A stretch of 41,807 bases of DNA from Paludibacter sp. (GCA_028690665.1 JAQVAV010000022.1:1-41807); one strand, 5' to 3'. Positions 32,821-41,447 are shown, numbered from the stretch's first letter. Notes: a model not told the origin generated them from the sequence alone. Translations and numbers: made by a program.

Positions 32821-33984
32821 ATGAAAAGATTAAGGAAACAAATACAGGAGTCATTTTTTAACCCGATACTACATTTTTTACCCCTGATTGTATTTTTGGT
32901 GGTAGATGATTTTTGGGGTACCAAAATAGCTTGGTTGTCTTCTCTGCCTGTTGCTACTATTTTGTTTATATATATTTTTTGCGCGTATCGTAAAATTTTT
33001 GAATGGTTTTCAATTTCAACCGGTATCTATTTTTTTGTGGCTTTATCCGTATCTTTCCTTCCGGTTGAGAAATTACCTGTTCATATCAGAGATGTTGCCT
33101 TCGAATATTTGTTGTTGATTGTTTTTGTTGTTTCGCTTGTATTCAGAAAAAAAATTGAAGCTATTGTATATAAGCGAAATCTAAAGCAGATATCCATGTC
33201 CAATAATCTGAATGAAATGTTCAGAATGATTTGGATATTAGGAGGGGTTATATTCGTTTATGTTCATGTTTATACTTTCCTGATAATATTTGATATTCCT
33301 CATTTGGAAGTGTCTCTTCATTTCCTGCATTCCAGCTATTTATTGGTATTACTATTTGTCGTAATCTACGAATTGGTTCGGGTTACAGTCGTTCGGGTTC
33401 GTTTATTGAAGGAAGAATGGTGGCCGATTGTTAATGACCAGGGGAAGATGATAGGATCGATACAGCAAATGGTTAGCTTGACTGATCCCAAGAAGTTTAT
33501 GCATCCCATTATCCGAATTGTTTTGATTGACGGAAATCGCATCTATTTACAAAAAAAAGAACAGAATAGTGCAGTATATCCGGGAATGTGGGATGCTGCC
33601 ATAAGTAATCATGTCAGAATGAATGAAACAATTGAAAAGTGTATTAATCGTACAGCTTATGAATTATATGGTCTACAGCATCTAAAACCTTTGTTTTTAT
33701 CCAATTATGTTCATGAAACTGAGCAGGAATTTCATTATGCATTTTTATTTGTTGTATGTAATCTGCCCGAGTTAAAGCCGAATCCAAAGTATATTGAACA
33801 TGCAAAGTGGTGGACGCTAAAACAGATTGAAGATAACGCTGATGAGAGAATTTTTACAGAAAACCTGTTGATTGAAATAGACCTGATCAAACGTAGCGGA
33901 CTTTTGGAAAGTGAGCATTGCGAGTGTGATTGTAAACTGAAAAATACGATCAATGATATTTCCGAAAATGAAAGAATGCGTTGA
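32821..33984 (+). CDS. Membrane protein with a C-terminal Nudix-like domain
   Basis: A 387-aa protein. Five to six hydrophobic segments fill residues 15-190 (for example 15-30, 42-56, 68-80, 95-108, 138-158, 172-192). A Nudix-like domain follows at about 225-355 (IRIVLIDGNRIYLQKKEQNSAVYPGMWDAAISNHV in part). The Nudix box is degenerate: where GX5EX7REUXEEXGU is expected, the sequence at 277-285 reads RTAYELYGL, so one or two metal-binding glutamates are replaced. The C-terminus has a small cysteine cluster (CECDC). The fold also resembles IPP-isomerase-type Nudix proteins. Function unknown; it may bind rather than hydrolyse a nucleotide or diphosphate. Confidence 0.75.
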   Translation: MKRLRKQIQESFFNPILHFLPLIVFLVVDDFWGTKIAWLSSLPVATILFIYIFCAYRKIFEWFSISTGIYFFVALSVSFLPVEKLPVHIRDVAFEYLLLIVFVVSLVFRKKIEAIVYKRNLKQISMSNNLNEMFRMIWILGGVIFVYVHVYTFLIIFDIPHLEVSLHFLHSSYLLVLLFVVIYELVRVTVVRVRLLKEEWWPIVNDQGKMIGSIQQMVSLTDPKKFMHPIIRIVLIDGNRIYLQKKEQNSAVYPGMWDAAISNHVRMNETIEKCINRTAYELYGLQHLKPLFLSNYVHETEQEFHYAFLFVVCNLPELKPNPKYIEHAKWWTLKQIEDNADERIFTENLLIEIDLIKRSGLLESEHCECDCKLKNTINDISENERMR

Positions 33985-34006
33985 AAAAATTGAAATTCAA
34001 CGCATT
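33975..34006. terminator. Bidirectional terminator, Nudix-like gene/hydrogenase
   Basis: AATGCGTTGAA at 33975-33985 pairs perfectly with TTCAACGCATT at 33996-34006 (11 bp, loop of 10). TTTT follows on the plus strand, and TTCTTT follows on the minus strand. The stop codon of the Nudix-like gene (33982-33984) lies inside the stem. Confidence 0.75.
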
Positions 34007-34017
34007 TTCCATGTGTT

Positions 34018-35442
34018 TTATATTTCTCCCATAGCTTTTTTGAAGAGTTTTTGAGCCTGCCCGTAGTCTACTTTGCCACATGGCCCTGAAATACAGCCTC
34101 CTTCACAGGCCATTACTTCAATGAAATTTCCCGGAGCTTTCCCTTTGGAGTATGCCCTTAGCAGAGCAATATTTTTTTTATTCAGGTTCGCAACAGAGAT
34201 TGGCTTGATAGCCACATTAGGATACATATTTTGTACTGCATTAATGACTCCTCCGGCCCGGGCGAATCCCCTTCCGGTCATTGGCGCTGTATCCCTTTCA
34301 GTATCTGTTGATTCAAGTGCGATTCCCAGACCAGCAAATAATGTATCTACTTCTTCAAATGTTAGTATATAATCAATGTCCGGATGGTCCATAACTTCTT
34401 TCCTTTTACCGACACACGGGCCTATAAATACAATTTTTGCATCCGGATATTTAGCCTTTGCCATTTCTATTGTATAATACATCGGAGAACCGGTATGAGA
34501 AACATAAGGCTTTAATTCTTTTAAATGCTTGTTTACCAGTTCTATGTATGAAGGACAGCAGGATGTTGTCATAAATTTTTGTCCGGATTCGAGTTTTTCC
34601 TGAAGCTCTGCACCTTCTCGTCTGGTGGTTTCTATAGCTCCGTAAGCGACTTCAATTGCTTTGATAAAACCAATTTTTTCGATGGCACATGCGATCTCTG
34701 TAATCGAATTGTTAAATTGGGAGAGAATGGAAGGTGCCATTATAGCCACTAATTGTTCTTTGCGCCTGATGCTAGATAAAATGTCAAATACTTGTGATAC
34801 TTCGTATATTGAACCAAAAGGACAGGCATTAATACATTTTCCACAGTAGATACATTTGTCTTCGTCAATATGTTCAATTCCATTTTCATCTTTTTGTATG
34901 GCTTTTACCGGACAAACTTCTTCACACGGAACCGGGATGTATACTATTGAGTGATACATGCAGGCTTCTTTACAAATTCCGCAATTAATACATTTTGAAT
35001 GATCGATATGAGCCTGTCCGTTTTCCATAAAACTAATGGCACCTTTCGGACAATTCATATAACAGGAACGGGCGACACAACCTCGACATAGGTTGGTTAC
35101 AACATAATTGGTTTTTACACAAGCAGTGCAGGCTTCATCGACAACGGTCAGTATTGATTTATTTGTTTCTTTGCGATTCATAGCCCGGCGGGCATATTCC
35201 GAAAGAGGTGTGAGTTCATCATTCTCTTCATCAACCCTGTAACCCAGAATAGGTAACATCTTGTACTTAAGAACAGCACGTTCTTTGTGAATACAGCAAC
35301 GTCCTTTTGCCTGTTTACTTTTAGGAGACATTTGCAATGGAATACGGTCAATCTCTTGGAGAATATTGTCATCTTTGAAGTGTTTTATAAGTCTCGACAT
35401 TAATTCCCGTCGAACAATCATGGTGTTGTTTACAAATGCCAT
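34018..35442 (-). CDS. [FeFe] hydrogenase, group B-like
   Basis: A 474-aa monomeric iron hydrogenase-like protein. The N-terminal half carries ferredoxin-type cysteines, including CINCGICKEAC at 151-161 and CIYCGKCINAC at 197-207, plus a further Cys-rich stretch (105-131). The H-cluster motifs are present: TSCCP at 293-297, GPCVGKRKE at 341-349, and MACEGGC with C446 and C450. The third motif ends ISGPCGK instead of the GGGQP of standard group A enzymes, which fits group B. No signal peptide, so it is cytoplasmic. The physiological role of group B (H2 evolution, uptake or sensing) is poorly known. No HydE/F/G maturases are in the window. A TetR regulator gene follows upstream. Confidence 0.88.
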   Translation of the reverse strand: MAFVNNTMIVRRELMSRLIKHFKDDNILQEIDRIPLQMSPKSKQAKGRCCIHKERAVLKYKMLPILGYRVDEENDELTPLSEYARRAMNRKETNKSILTVVDEACTACVKTNYVVTNLCRGCVARSCYMNCPKGAISFMENGQAHIDHSKCINCGICKEACMYHSIVYIPVPCEEVCPVKAIQKDENGIEHIDEDKCIYCGKCINACPFGSIYEVSQVFDILSSIRRKEQLVAIMAPSILSQFNNSITEIACAIEKIGFIKAIEVAYGAIETTRREGAELQEKLESGQKFMTTSCCPSYIELVNKHLKELKPYVSHTGSPMYYTIEMAKAKYPDAKIVFIGPCVGKRKEVMDHPDIDYILTFEEVDTLFAGLGIALESTDTERDTAPMTGRGFARAGGVINAVQNMYPNVAIKPISVANLNKKNIALLRAYSKGKAPGNFIEVMACEGGCISGPCGKVDYGQAQKLFKKAMGEI

Positions 35443-35468
35443 TTTTTAGTTTTTTTGATTTTGGGCTG

Positions 35469-35476
35469 CAAAGGTA
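35469..35476 (-). promoter_or_regulatory. -7 box for the hydrogenase gene
   Basis: On the minus strand this reads TACCTTTG, a good match to TAnnTTTG, 26 bp upstream of the start codon. Confidence 0.7.
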
Positions 35477-35484
35477 CGATAATT

Positions 35485-35516
35485 TTTTAATTAGAGAAAT
35501 ATTTCTTTAATTAAAA
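35485..35516. promoter_or_regulatory. 32-bp palindrome, candidate regulator operator
   Basis: The two 16-base arms meeting between 35500 and 35501 match at 15 of 16 positions (outer part TTTTAATTA, inner part GAAAT/ATTTC). The palindrome lies 9 bp upstream of the hydrogenase -7 box and so covers the -33 region, as a repressor site would. The TetR-family gene at 35644-36228 is the natural candidate. The sequence is very AT-rich, which weakens the case somewhat. Confidence 0.6.
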
Positions 35517-35643
35517 GTTGCATTTTGTAACTGAAATTTTCTTCAGCGTCTTTATTTTTCGTTATAAAGAATTTGAATGTTCAGATATTCAGCCTTTTAA
35601 GTGAACTAGTGGCAGGTGATAAATTGTAATGTAAGATGCAATA

Positions 35644-36228
35644 TTAGTTTCTTTTTATACCTTGGAATATAAATTCAACAATACTATTTTTGTTCTTTTC
35701 GAACTCTTCGCTTATATTTTGTCTAATGTAAGGTACTTCAAGCCCTTTTATGGCATAAAAAATAATTAATGCGGATAAATCAGAATCCATACGTTTGAAT
35801 ATTCTCTTTTCAATTCCTTCCTGTAGAATATTTTTAATAAGGCTTATCTCTTTTACATCAATTTTTCTTCTTGTTCGCTCAACTTCATAAATGTCATGGA
35901 AAAAATCGGCTCTTAATGAACCATTCCGGCTGACAACATTTTTTATAGCATCAAGATGTGTAATAATATGGTTGGTAAGTTTTACATCAGGTTCTATCTT
36001 TTCAGTAGAAACAACATAAAGTCTGTCAAGCACTTGCTCGAGTTCTTTATCGATAACTGCTTTATATATTTCTTCTTTGTTGTTAAAATAAGTATAGAGA
36101 GTTCTACGTCCTTTTTTTGATGCTTCAGCAATGTCGTTCATGGTTACATCTTTTTTTCCATTTTTAGCAAAAAGTTGACGTGCAACTTCAATCAACATTT
36201 TTTTTGTATTCGACATTTTCTTAGACAT
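35644..36228 (-). CDS. TetR family transcriptional regulator
   Basis: A 194-aa regulator. The N-terminal helix-turn-helix is typical: ARQLFAKNGKKDVTMNDIAEASKKGRRTLYTYFNNKEEIYKAVI in part (residues 15-58). The C-terminal ligand-binding half has no recognisable signature. It lies upstream of the hydrogenase gene on the same strand with about 200 bp between, and a 32-bp palindrome sits in that gap, so control of the hydrogenase is a reasonable inference. Confidence 0.9.
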   Translation of the reverse strand: MSKKMSNTKKMLIEVARQLFAKNGKKDVTMNDIAEASKKGRRTLYTYFNNKEEIYKAVIDKELEQVLDRLYVVSTEKIEPDVKLTNHIITHLDAIKNVVSRNGSLRADFFHDIYEVERTRRKIDVKEISLIKNILQEGIEKRIFKRMDSDLSALIIFYAIKGLEVPYIRQNISEEFEKNKNSIVEFIFQGIKRN

Positions 36229-36256
36229 ATTTCGCGCTTTTGTTGTGTGGTTTATG

Positions 36257-36264
36257 CAAAGATA
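36257..36264 (-). promoter_or_regulatory. -7 box for the TetR gene
   Basis: On the minus strand this reads TATCTTTG, 28 bp upstream of the start codon. A small inverted repeat, TCCTG-TTTT-CAGGA, lies at 36275-36288 in the -33 region and could be an autoregulatory site. It does not resemble the 32-bp palindrome. Confidence 0.6.
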
Positions 36265-36409
36265 AATAATTGTTTCCTGTTTTCAGGAGAATAGAACTGA
36301 TTTAATGTTGTTTTTTGTCTTAAAATGTTTGAAAAATCAGGATTTGGCTTTCATTATGATAATTGATGGAAAATATGGAAAGGAGAAAGTGCGAGAAACT
36401 AGGTTATAT

Positions 36410-36476
36410 AACAAGAAAGGTTGTCTCACGACAACCCAATCTTTTAGTTAACCTTAAATCTAATACCATGAAAAAC
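36410..36476 (-). ncRNA. Candidate small RNA with its own promoter and terminator
   Basis: On the minus strand a TATCTTTG box at 36483-36490 is followed by about 67 nt with no useful ORF, ending in the hairpin GGTTGTC-GTGA-GACAACC (36419-36436) and the T-rich tail TTTCTTGTT. The body contains ATGGTATTAGATTTAAGG, a phrase I associate with repeated intergenic sequences in Bacteroidales. The promoter-body-terminator order makes a short transcript likely. It could also be a conserved terminator module. Exact ends are inferred. Confidence 0.6.
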
Positions 36477-36482
36477 ACGTTG

Positions 36483-36490
36483 CAAAGATA
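36483..36490 (-). promoter_or_regulatory. -7 box for the candidate small RNA
   Basis: TATCTTTG on the minus strand, in the right position to drive the 36410-36476 transcript. Confidence 0.65.
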
Positions 36491-36502
36491 AAGGCTTTTT
36501 TT

Positions 36503-36516
36503 ATGTTGTACAACAT
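36503..36516. promoter_or_regulatory. 14-bp perfect palindrome near the small RNA promoter
   Basis: ATGTTGTACAACAT is self-complementary and lies 13 bp upstream of the minus-strand -7 box, in the -33 region. It is a plausible operator for a dimeric regulator. Confidence 0.5.
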
Positions 36517-36588
36517 GTTTGTGCCGAAAATCAATGTATTTAACTTTAATTAATATATATCGGCCGTATTCTGGATTTTATCATGTCT

Positions 36589-37026
36589 TTATTGTTCTGG
36601 AAGCCATGTTTGGGATCTGCCTATCCATCCATTTTTATCAAGTGACCCCCTGACGTTTAACTGTCCATTTACTTTATTGTAATTAATATTACAGTAATAT
36701 ATTTTACCATTATTGGGATCTAATATTGTTCCTCCGGTTAGTGTTCCGTCTTTTTCTTTCATACTGTTAATGATCATCATGCCCAAAAGAGGTTTGTTCT
36801 TGTTTGTACCTTCACATTCTGCACAAATTTTATCCGGATTTTTAAATAGTTTTTCTATTTTACCATAATATTTCCCATTAGTTGCCTTAAAAATGAGTAC
36901 AATTGACTTTGCACTGCCATCTTTATCATCGATTGTTTTCCATTTACCAATAATTTTATCGGTTTGAGAAAAACCGGATAATAACGTTAATGATAGAAGT
37001 AATAATGAGATGAATGCTTTTTTCAT
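36589..37026 (-). CDS. DUF2147 domain-containing secreted protein
   Basis: A 145-aa protein. A signal peptide is clear (MKKAFISLLLLSLTLLSGFSQ), so it is exported to the periplasm or beyond. The mature part fits DUF2147: IIGKWKTIDDKDG, YYGKIEKLF, CAECEG, LLGMMIINSMKEKDG, GGTILDPNNGKIYYCNI and the end WIGRSQTWLP. Function is not established; the family has a lipocalin-like beta-barrel appearance. I chose ATG 37026, since the upstream Met at 37077 lies beyond the promoter box. Confidence 0.88.
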   Translation of the reverse strand: MKKAFISLLLLSLTLLSGFSQTDKIIGKWKTIDDKDGSAKSIVLIFKATNGKYYGKIEKLFKNPDKICAECEGTNKNKPLLGMMIINSMKEKDGTLTGGTILDPNNGKIYYCNINYNKVNGQLNVRGSLDKNGWIGRSQTWLPEQ

Positions 37027-37054
37027 TCGGATTGAATTTTTATATTTAATGGGA

Positions 37055-37062
37055 CAAAGATA
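37055..37062 (-). promoter_or_regulatory. -7 box for the DUF2147 gene
   Basis: On the minus strand this reads TATCTTTG, 28 bp upstream of the chosen start codon. It supports the shorter start. Confidence 0.65.
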
Positions 37063-37111
37063 TAAAAATATGCACATTCACAATAATCATGTGCAGATAA
37101 TTGTAACTATT

Positions 37112-37201
37112 TCATATTGGCCTTATTTTGTTGGGGAATAGGTTATTGTTTGTTATTCATATTGGCCTTATTTTGTTGGGGAATCGGTTATTGTTTGTTA
37201 T
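37112..37201. repeat. 45-bp tandem duplication
   Basis: Two adjacent 45-bp copies (37112-37156 and 37157-37201) that differ at one base (AATAGG against AATCGG). Each copy begins TCATATTGGCCTTATTTTG and ends TTATTGTTTGTTAT. It lies between the divergent DUF2147 and PNPOx-like genes, just upstream of the latter. Confidence 0.9.
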
Positions 37202-37253
37202 TTTTGTTGCCTGATTAAATTTGGAAGGGTATATCCTTTATTGTTTATTGAAT

Positions 37254-37724
37254 ATGAAAACGCTTGAGGTTATAAATAAAGAAGAAATAGAATCTATAAT
37301 AAATGGGTGTCATGTTTGTTTTGTGGGAATTAATAATAGTGATGATTGTCCTTATGTAATTCCCATGAATTTTGCTTATGCGGATGGGTTTGTTTATTTA
37401 CATTCTGCGCCTTTAGGAACTCATGTGAAATTACTGGATAAAAATCCCAAAGTGAGTATAACTTTTTGTTTGGAAGGTAAATTGGTCTATCAGGATGTTG
37501 ATGTGGCTTGCAGCTATCGAATGAAATCTAAAAGTGTTATTTGTAATGGTGAAGTGGAGTTTGTGGAAGATCTGGATCGGAAAGAAGAATATTTAAATTT
37601 ATTAATGCGAAAATATACCCGAAAATCTTTTAATTTCTCATTGCCAGCGCTTAAAAACGTTAAAGTCTGGAAGGTGAATTTAATCAAGGTATCTGCAAAG
37701 GCATTTGGGCAGAAACATTTTTAA
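37254..37724 (+). CDS. Pyridoxamine 5'-phosphate oxidase-like flavoprotein
   Basis: A 156-aa split-barrel protein of the PNPOx-like/NimA-like group. CHVCFVGINNSDDCPYVIPMNF and YLHSAPLGTHVKLLDKNPKVSITF match the FMN-binding part, and SYRMKSKSVICNGEVEFVEDLDRKEEYLNLLM (in part) the later strands. Family members bind FMN, F420 or heme. The substrate is unknown; some relatives reduce nitroimidazoles. I chose ATG 37254; an upstream TTG at 37221 is less likely. Confidence 0.82.
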   Translation: MKTLEVINKEEIESIINGCHVCFVGINNSDDCPYVIPMNFAYADGFVYLHSAPLGTHVKLLDKNPKVSITFCLEGKLVYQDVDVACSYRMKSKSVICNGEVEFVEDLDRKEEYLNLLMRKYTRKSFNFSLPALKNVKVWKVNLIKVSAKAFGQKHF

Positions 37725-38092
37725 ACGTCATGGAGCTTGCAATAGTCTGTTTACTGCCGGATGTCCTAAAATAAACAGATGATTTAGACTTCTGTTTTGT
37801 ATAGGCAATATACTTTTAATGAAGGGGATCGAGTTTTCTTGACTCCTTTGCGTTTGTATTAATGTGTTGTGCTGTTTTTATGTGTTGTGAATCACATTTG
37901 CCTGAATATATATTTTAAAGGTAAATTCATATTGAATAACTTTGGCATAGCAATTGAAAAATAAGGCGTGTGTTTTTATTGGAAAATGAAATTAATTGAT
38001 TTATAGGTTGTTGTATTAAGGTATAAGAGCCTTGTTAAATAGTGATTGTATAAATAGTGCCAATTTGGCAGAATAATTTATGTTGAAATAAG
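37725..38092. other. Gene-free stretch upstream of lon
   Basis: I see no gene in these 368 bp. The only clear structure is the 13-bp palindrome at 38058-38070. A sequence similar to a sigma-54 promoter at 37943-37958 fails at the -12 GC. No TAnnTTTG box stands out. Confidence 0.5.
38058..38070. promoter_or_regulatory. Palindrome just upstream of lon
   Basis: TGCCAA-T-TTGGCA is a perfect inverted repeat around one base, 22 bp before the lon start codon. The position suits an operator or a leader-RNA hairpin. The regulator is unknown. Confidence 0.5.
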
Positions 38093-40522
38093 ATGGATAA
38101 GAGTTTTGATAGTTTTTTTTCAGAAGAGATGGTAAATTCACCGGAAGTTTTTCCTATAATATCCTTGGATGAACGATCTTCTGAGATAAATATAAGTTCA
38201 GGTGATGTTCTGCCAATTTTACCGTTGCGTAATATGGTTATTTATCCGGGAGTTTTGCTTCCGGTATCTGTGGCCCGTACCAAATCTTTGAAGTTAATTC
38301 GTCAGGCACATGAAAATGAGACATTGATAGGAGTTTGTACTCAGATAGATAGAAAAACAGAAGACCCGGGTGTTGACCAGCTTTATCCGATGGGAACAGT
38401 TGCTCAGGTTGTTCGTATTCTTGAAATGCCGGATAACTCGACAACAGTGATTCTTGAAGGTAAGAAACGATTCCGGTTAGGCGAACAGGTGGCTTTGAAA
38501 CCCTATTTGAAAGCGAAGGTATTCATTTCTGAAGATACGATGCCGGAAGATAATAACGAAAGTGTATTTCAGGCACTAGTTTCGTCTATAAAAGACCTGG
38601 CAACTTCGATTATAAATAATTCAGGAGTTTTACCACCCGAAACATCTTTTGCTGTTCGAAATATAGAAAATCCTGTCTTTCTGATTAATTATGTTTGTGT
38701 GAATTTTGGGTTTAATGTAAAGGAAAAAATACGTTTACTCGAAATTGATGATATTCTTGAACGAGGTTATCAGTTGCTGGAACTTTTGAATAAAGAGTCT
38801 CAATTGCTGGAACTGAAATTATCAATTCAAAATAAGGCAAAAGAAGGCATTGATCAGCAGCAACGGGAATATTTTCTTCAGCAGCAAATGAAAACTATCC
38901 AGAACGAACTGGGAGGAACTTCTCCGGAACAGGATGTTGCTGAATTCAGACAGAAGTCAGATGAAAAAAAATGGACAGAGGCAACTGCCAAAGTGTTTGA
39001 TAAGGAACTGAAAAAACTCGAAAGAACAAGTCAGCACTCTCCTGATTATTCTACTCAGCTCAATTATATTGAAACCATGCTTGATTTGCCCTGGAATGAG
39101 TTTACTGAGGATAATTTTAATTTGAAAAATGCTAAAAAAGTTCTCGATACTGATCATTTTGGACTTGATATTGTTAAAGATCGTATTATAGAGCATTTGG
39201 CAGTACTTAAATTAAAAGGAGATATGAAAGCTCCCATTATTTGTTTATATGGCCCTCCGGGAGTTGGAAAAACGTCGCTTGGACGTTCGATAGCCCGTGC
39301 ATTGAATCGTAAGTATGTTCGGATATCATTGGGAGGATTACATGACGAAGCAGAAATCCGGGGTCACCGGAGAACGTATATAGGAGCTTTGCCGGGACGA
39401 ATTATGCAGAATATTCAGAAAGCAGAATCGGCTAATCCGGTTTTTGTGCTTGATGAAATAGATAAGGTTACGGCGGATTATAAAGGCGACCCATCATCTG
39501 CTTTGCTTGAAGTGCTTGATCCGGAGCAAAATATGGCCTTCCATGATAATTATTTAGATGTTGATTTCGATTTGTCGAAAGTGATGTTTATTGCTACAGC
39601 TAACGATTTAAACTCTATTCCGCGTCCATTACTCGATCGTATGGAGTTGATAGAAGTCAGTGGGTATACACAGGAAGAAAAAATTGAGATTGCCCGGAAG
39701 CATTTAGTTGCAAAAGAGTTGGAAAATCATGGTTTGAAATCTGAAAATGTAGTACTTTCAAAACCTGTATTACAATTCATTATAGAATCTTATACGCGGG
39801 AATCCGGTGTCAGAGAGCTTGATCGACAAATAGCTTCTCTTATGCGGAAGATAGCAAAGCTTGTTGCTACGGATGTAGAATATAATGCAGAGGTATCTCT
39901 TGATGATGTGAAGAAATATCTCGGTGTCCCTCGTTATACTCGTGATAAATATCAGGGGAATGATTACGCCGGAGTTGTAACAGGATTGGCCTGGACGCAG
40001 GTGGGTGGCGAGATTCTTTTTGTGGAATCAAGCCTGAGTAGAAGTAAATCGCCACGACTTACACTTACGGGAAACTTGGGAGATGTGATGAAAGAATCAG
40101 CTATGCTGGCACTTGAATATATAAAATCTCATGCGGAGAAACTTGGAATTGATCCGTTGATGTTTGACGAGTGGAATGTGCATATTCATGTGCCGGAAGG
40201 AGCAATTCCTAAAGATGGGCCTTCGGCAGGTGTTACCATGGTAACTGCTTTGGCATCTGCATTTACAAAGCGAAAAGTGCGTAAAAATCTGGCTATGACA
40301 GGTGAGATTACGCTTCGTGGTAAAGTGCTGCCTGTAGGAGGAATTAAAGAGAAAATCTTGGCTGCAAAACGAGCAGGTATTACCGATATTATACTATGCG
40401 AAGATAACAGGAAAGATGTTGATGAAATAAAATCATCCTACTTAAAAGGTTTGAAATTTCATTATGTGATGGATATAATGGAAGTGATTGACTTTGCCTT
40501 ACTTAAAGAAATGGTTAAATAA
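38093..40522 (+). CDS. lon: ATP-dependent Lon protease
   Basis: An 809-aa cytoplasmic AAA+ protease for quality control and regulated degradation. The N-terminal LON domain begins at [19 protein letters not shown] (about 40-60). The central coiled region has [18 protein letters not shown]. The ATPase has Walker [12 protein letters not shown], Walker [11 protein letters not shown] and the sensor region [17 protein letters not shown]. The protease dyad is S711 in [10 protein letters not shown] and K754 in [11 protein letters not shown]. Length and order fit LonA. A perfect palindrome lies just upstream. Confidence 0.97.
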   Translation: MDKSFDSFFSEEMVNSPEVFPIISLDERSSEINISSGDVLPILPLRNMVIYPGVLLPVSVARTKSLKLIRQAHENETLIGVCTQIDRKTEDPGVDQLYPMGTVAQVVRILEMPDNSTTVILEGKKRFRLGEQVALKPYLKAKVFISEDTMPEDNNESVFQALVSSIKDLATSIINNSGVLPPETSFAVRNIENPVFLINYVCVNFGFNVKEKIRLLEIDDILERGYQLLELLNKESQLLELKLSIQNKAKEGIDQQQREYFLQQQMKTIQNELGGTSPEQDVAEFRQKSDEKKWTEATAKVFDKELKKLERTSQHSPDYSTQLNYIETMLDLPWNEFTEDNFNLKNAKKVLDTDHFGLDIVKDRIIEHLAVLKLKGDMKAPIICLYGPPGVGKTSLGRSIARALNRKYVRISLGGLHDEAEIRGHRRTYIGALPGRIMQNIQKAESANPVFVLDEIDKVTADYKGDPSSALLEVLDPEQNMAFHDNYLDVDFDLSKVMFIATANDLNSIPRPLLDRMELIEVSGYTQEEKIEIARKHLVAKELENHGLKSENVVLSKPVLQFIIESYTRESGVRELDRQIASLMRKIAKLVATDVEYNAEVSLDDVKKYLGVPRYTRDKYQGNDYAGVVTGLAWTQVGGEILFVESSLSRSKSPRLTLTGNLGDVMKESAMLALEYIKSHAEKLGIDPLMFDEWNVHIHVPEGAIPKDGPSAGVTMVTALASAFTKRKVRKNLAMTGEITLRGKVLPVGGIKEKILAAKRAGITDIILCEDNRKDVDEIKSSYLKGLKFHYVMDIMEVIDFALLKEMVK

Positions 40523-40530
40523 AATATATT

Positions 40531-40571
40531 GAGGCTGTTTTCTATATTTTTAGATGCAGCCTCTTTTTTTT
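40531..40571 (+). terminator. Terminator after lon
   Basis: GAGGCTG at 40531-40537 pairs with CAGCCTC at 40557-40563, followed by eight T. It reaches the stop codon of the convergent LysE gene. The stem sequence also resembles the TGAGGCTGT ends of the element at 22884-23048. Confidence 0.75.
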
Positions 40572-41193
40572 ATTTAAATAAACTTAGAATAAGTCCGATT
40601 ACCCCTATTAATATAATAACTATACCTGTTATTCTGTTAATGATTTTGAGCCCCTGCATATTTAGTTTGTTTCTGAATTTGCTAACTAAAAAAGTGAGGG
40701 AATTCCACCATATTAAAGCTCCTACCAAAATAGAACTAATTCCGACAATAGAATGAATAAGGGTTGTATGGTTGTTGATAAATTCAAATCTGGCAAAAAG
40801 AGCAATTAAAACAAAAAGTACCAACGGATTTGAAATTGTTAGGGCAAATGAAGTGATAAAGTCCCCGAATAAGGTGTGCTTGGCTGGCTCGTTGGGCTTT
40901 GGCTGAGTAGATGGATGACTTTTGAAAATAAAAAAGCCAAAAATGGCTACGATGATACTTCCAGCCAATTGGATAATAAATCTGTTTTGTTCGACAATGT
41001 CTATAACAAAGCTCAGGAAAAATAAAGTGATAATTGTGTATAGTAAATCAGAAAAAGTAGCTCCAAGCCCGGTTGCAATCCCAAATTTTCTTCCTCTGTT
41101 TAGTGTTCGCTGAATGCAAAGCATTCCTATTGGTCCTAAAGGTACCGATAAAAACAAACCAATAATTATTCCCTTTATTACAATCTCAAGCAT
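40570..41193 (-). CDS. LysE family translocator
   Basis: A 207-aa inner-membrane protein with about six hydrophobic segments. The LysE/RhtB N-terminal pattern is clear: GLFLSVPLGPIGMLCIQRTLNRGRKFGIATGLGATFSDLLY (in part, residues 13-55), followed by FITSFALTISNPLVLFVLIALFA. Members export amino acids such as lysine, threonine or homoserine lactone. The substrate cannot be read from sequence. Confidence 0.92.
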   Translation of the reverse strand: MLEIVIKGIIIGLFLSVPLGPIGMLCIQRTLNRGRKFGIATGLGATFSDLLYTIITLFFLSFVIDIVEQNRFIIQLAGSIIVAIFGFFIFKSHPSTQPKPNEPAKHTLFGDFITSFALTISNPLVLFVLIALFARFEFINNHTTLIHSIVGISSILVGALIWWNSLTFLVSKFRNKLNMQGLKIINRITGIVIILIGVIGLILSLFK

Positions 41194-41212
41194 GTTTCCG
41201 TTTTATTATGCG

Positions 41213-41220
41213 CAAAGATA
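41213..41220 (-). promoter_or_regulatory. -7 box for the LysE-family gene
   Basis: On the minus strand this reads TATCTTTG, 19 bp upstream of the start codon. Confidence 0.6.
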
Positions 41221-41405
41221 ATTATTTAATCGGAACAAGTGCTGTTAAAAACAATAAACAAAAATTACCTAAAGAAGAGTCGTTGCCTGTCTGGATTGTA
41301 ATTTGAATAGTTTTAATTATTGGCTTTTTGTGATATTTCTGTTATTCTATTATATAGAAGTGAAATCATCTCTTTTATGTAAACTGCTTTTTTCTCAGGC
41401 AGTTG

Positions 41406-41413
41406 TATCTTTG
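41406..41413 (+). promoter_or_regulatory. Candidate -7 box, first of three
   Basis: TATCTTTG on the plus strand. No clear -33 TTTG, but a small hairpin AACTGC/GCAGTT (41382-41404) lies immediately upstream. Confidence 0.4.
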
Positions 41414-41447
41414 ATCAAAAAAAACTTCAATATTTTTGTTTAAAAGA

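Noticed and set aside
34018-35442. Simple ferredoxin or iron-sulfur protein instead of a hydrogenase
   Set aside because: All three H-cluster cysteine motifs (TSCCP, GPCxxK, MACxxGC) are present, which a plain ferredoxin would not have.
37112-37201. Start of a CRISPR array
   Set aside because: The two 45-bp copies are directly adjacent with no spacers, and no cas genes are present.
37943-37958. Sigma-54-type promoter TGGCA-N6-TTG upstream of lon
   Set aside because: The spacing fits but the -12 element reads TTGA, not TTGC, and sigma-54 promoters are not usual for lon in this phylum.
40529-40756. A 75-codon open frame on the plus strand after lon
   Set aside because: It lies opposite the LysE-family gene, starts in the lon terminator and has no homology that I recognise.
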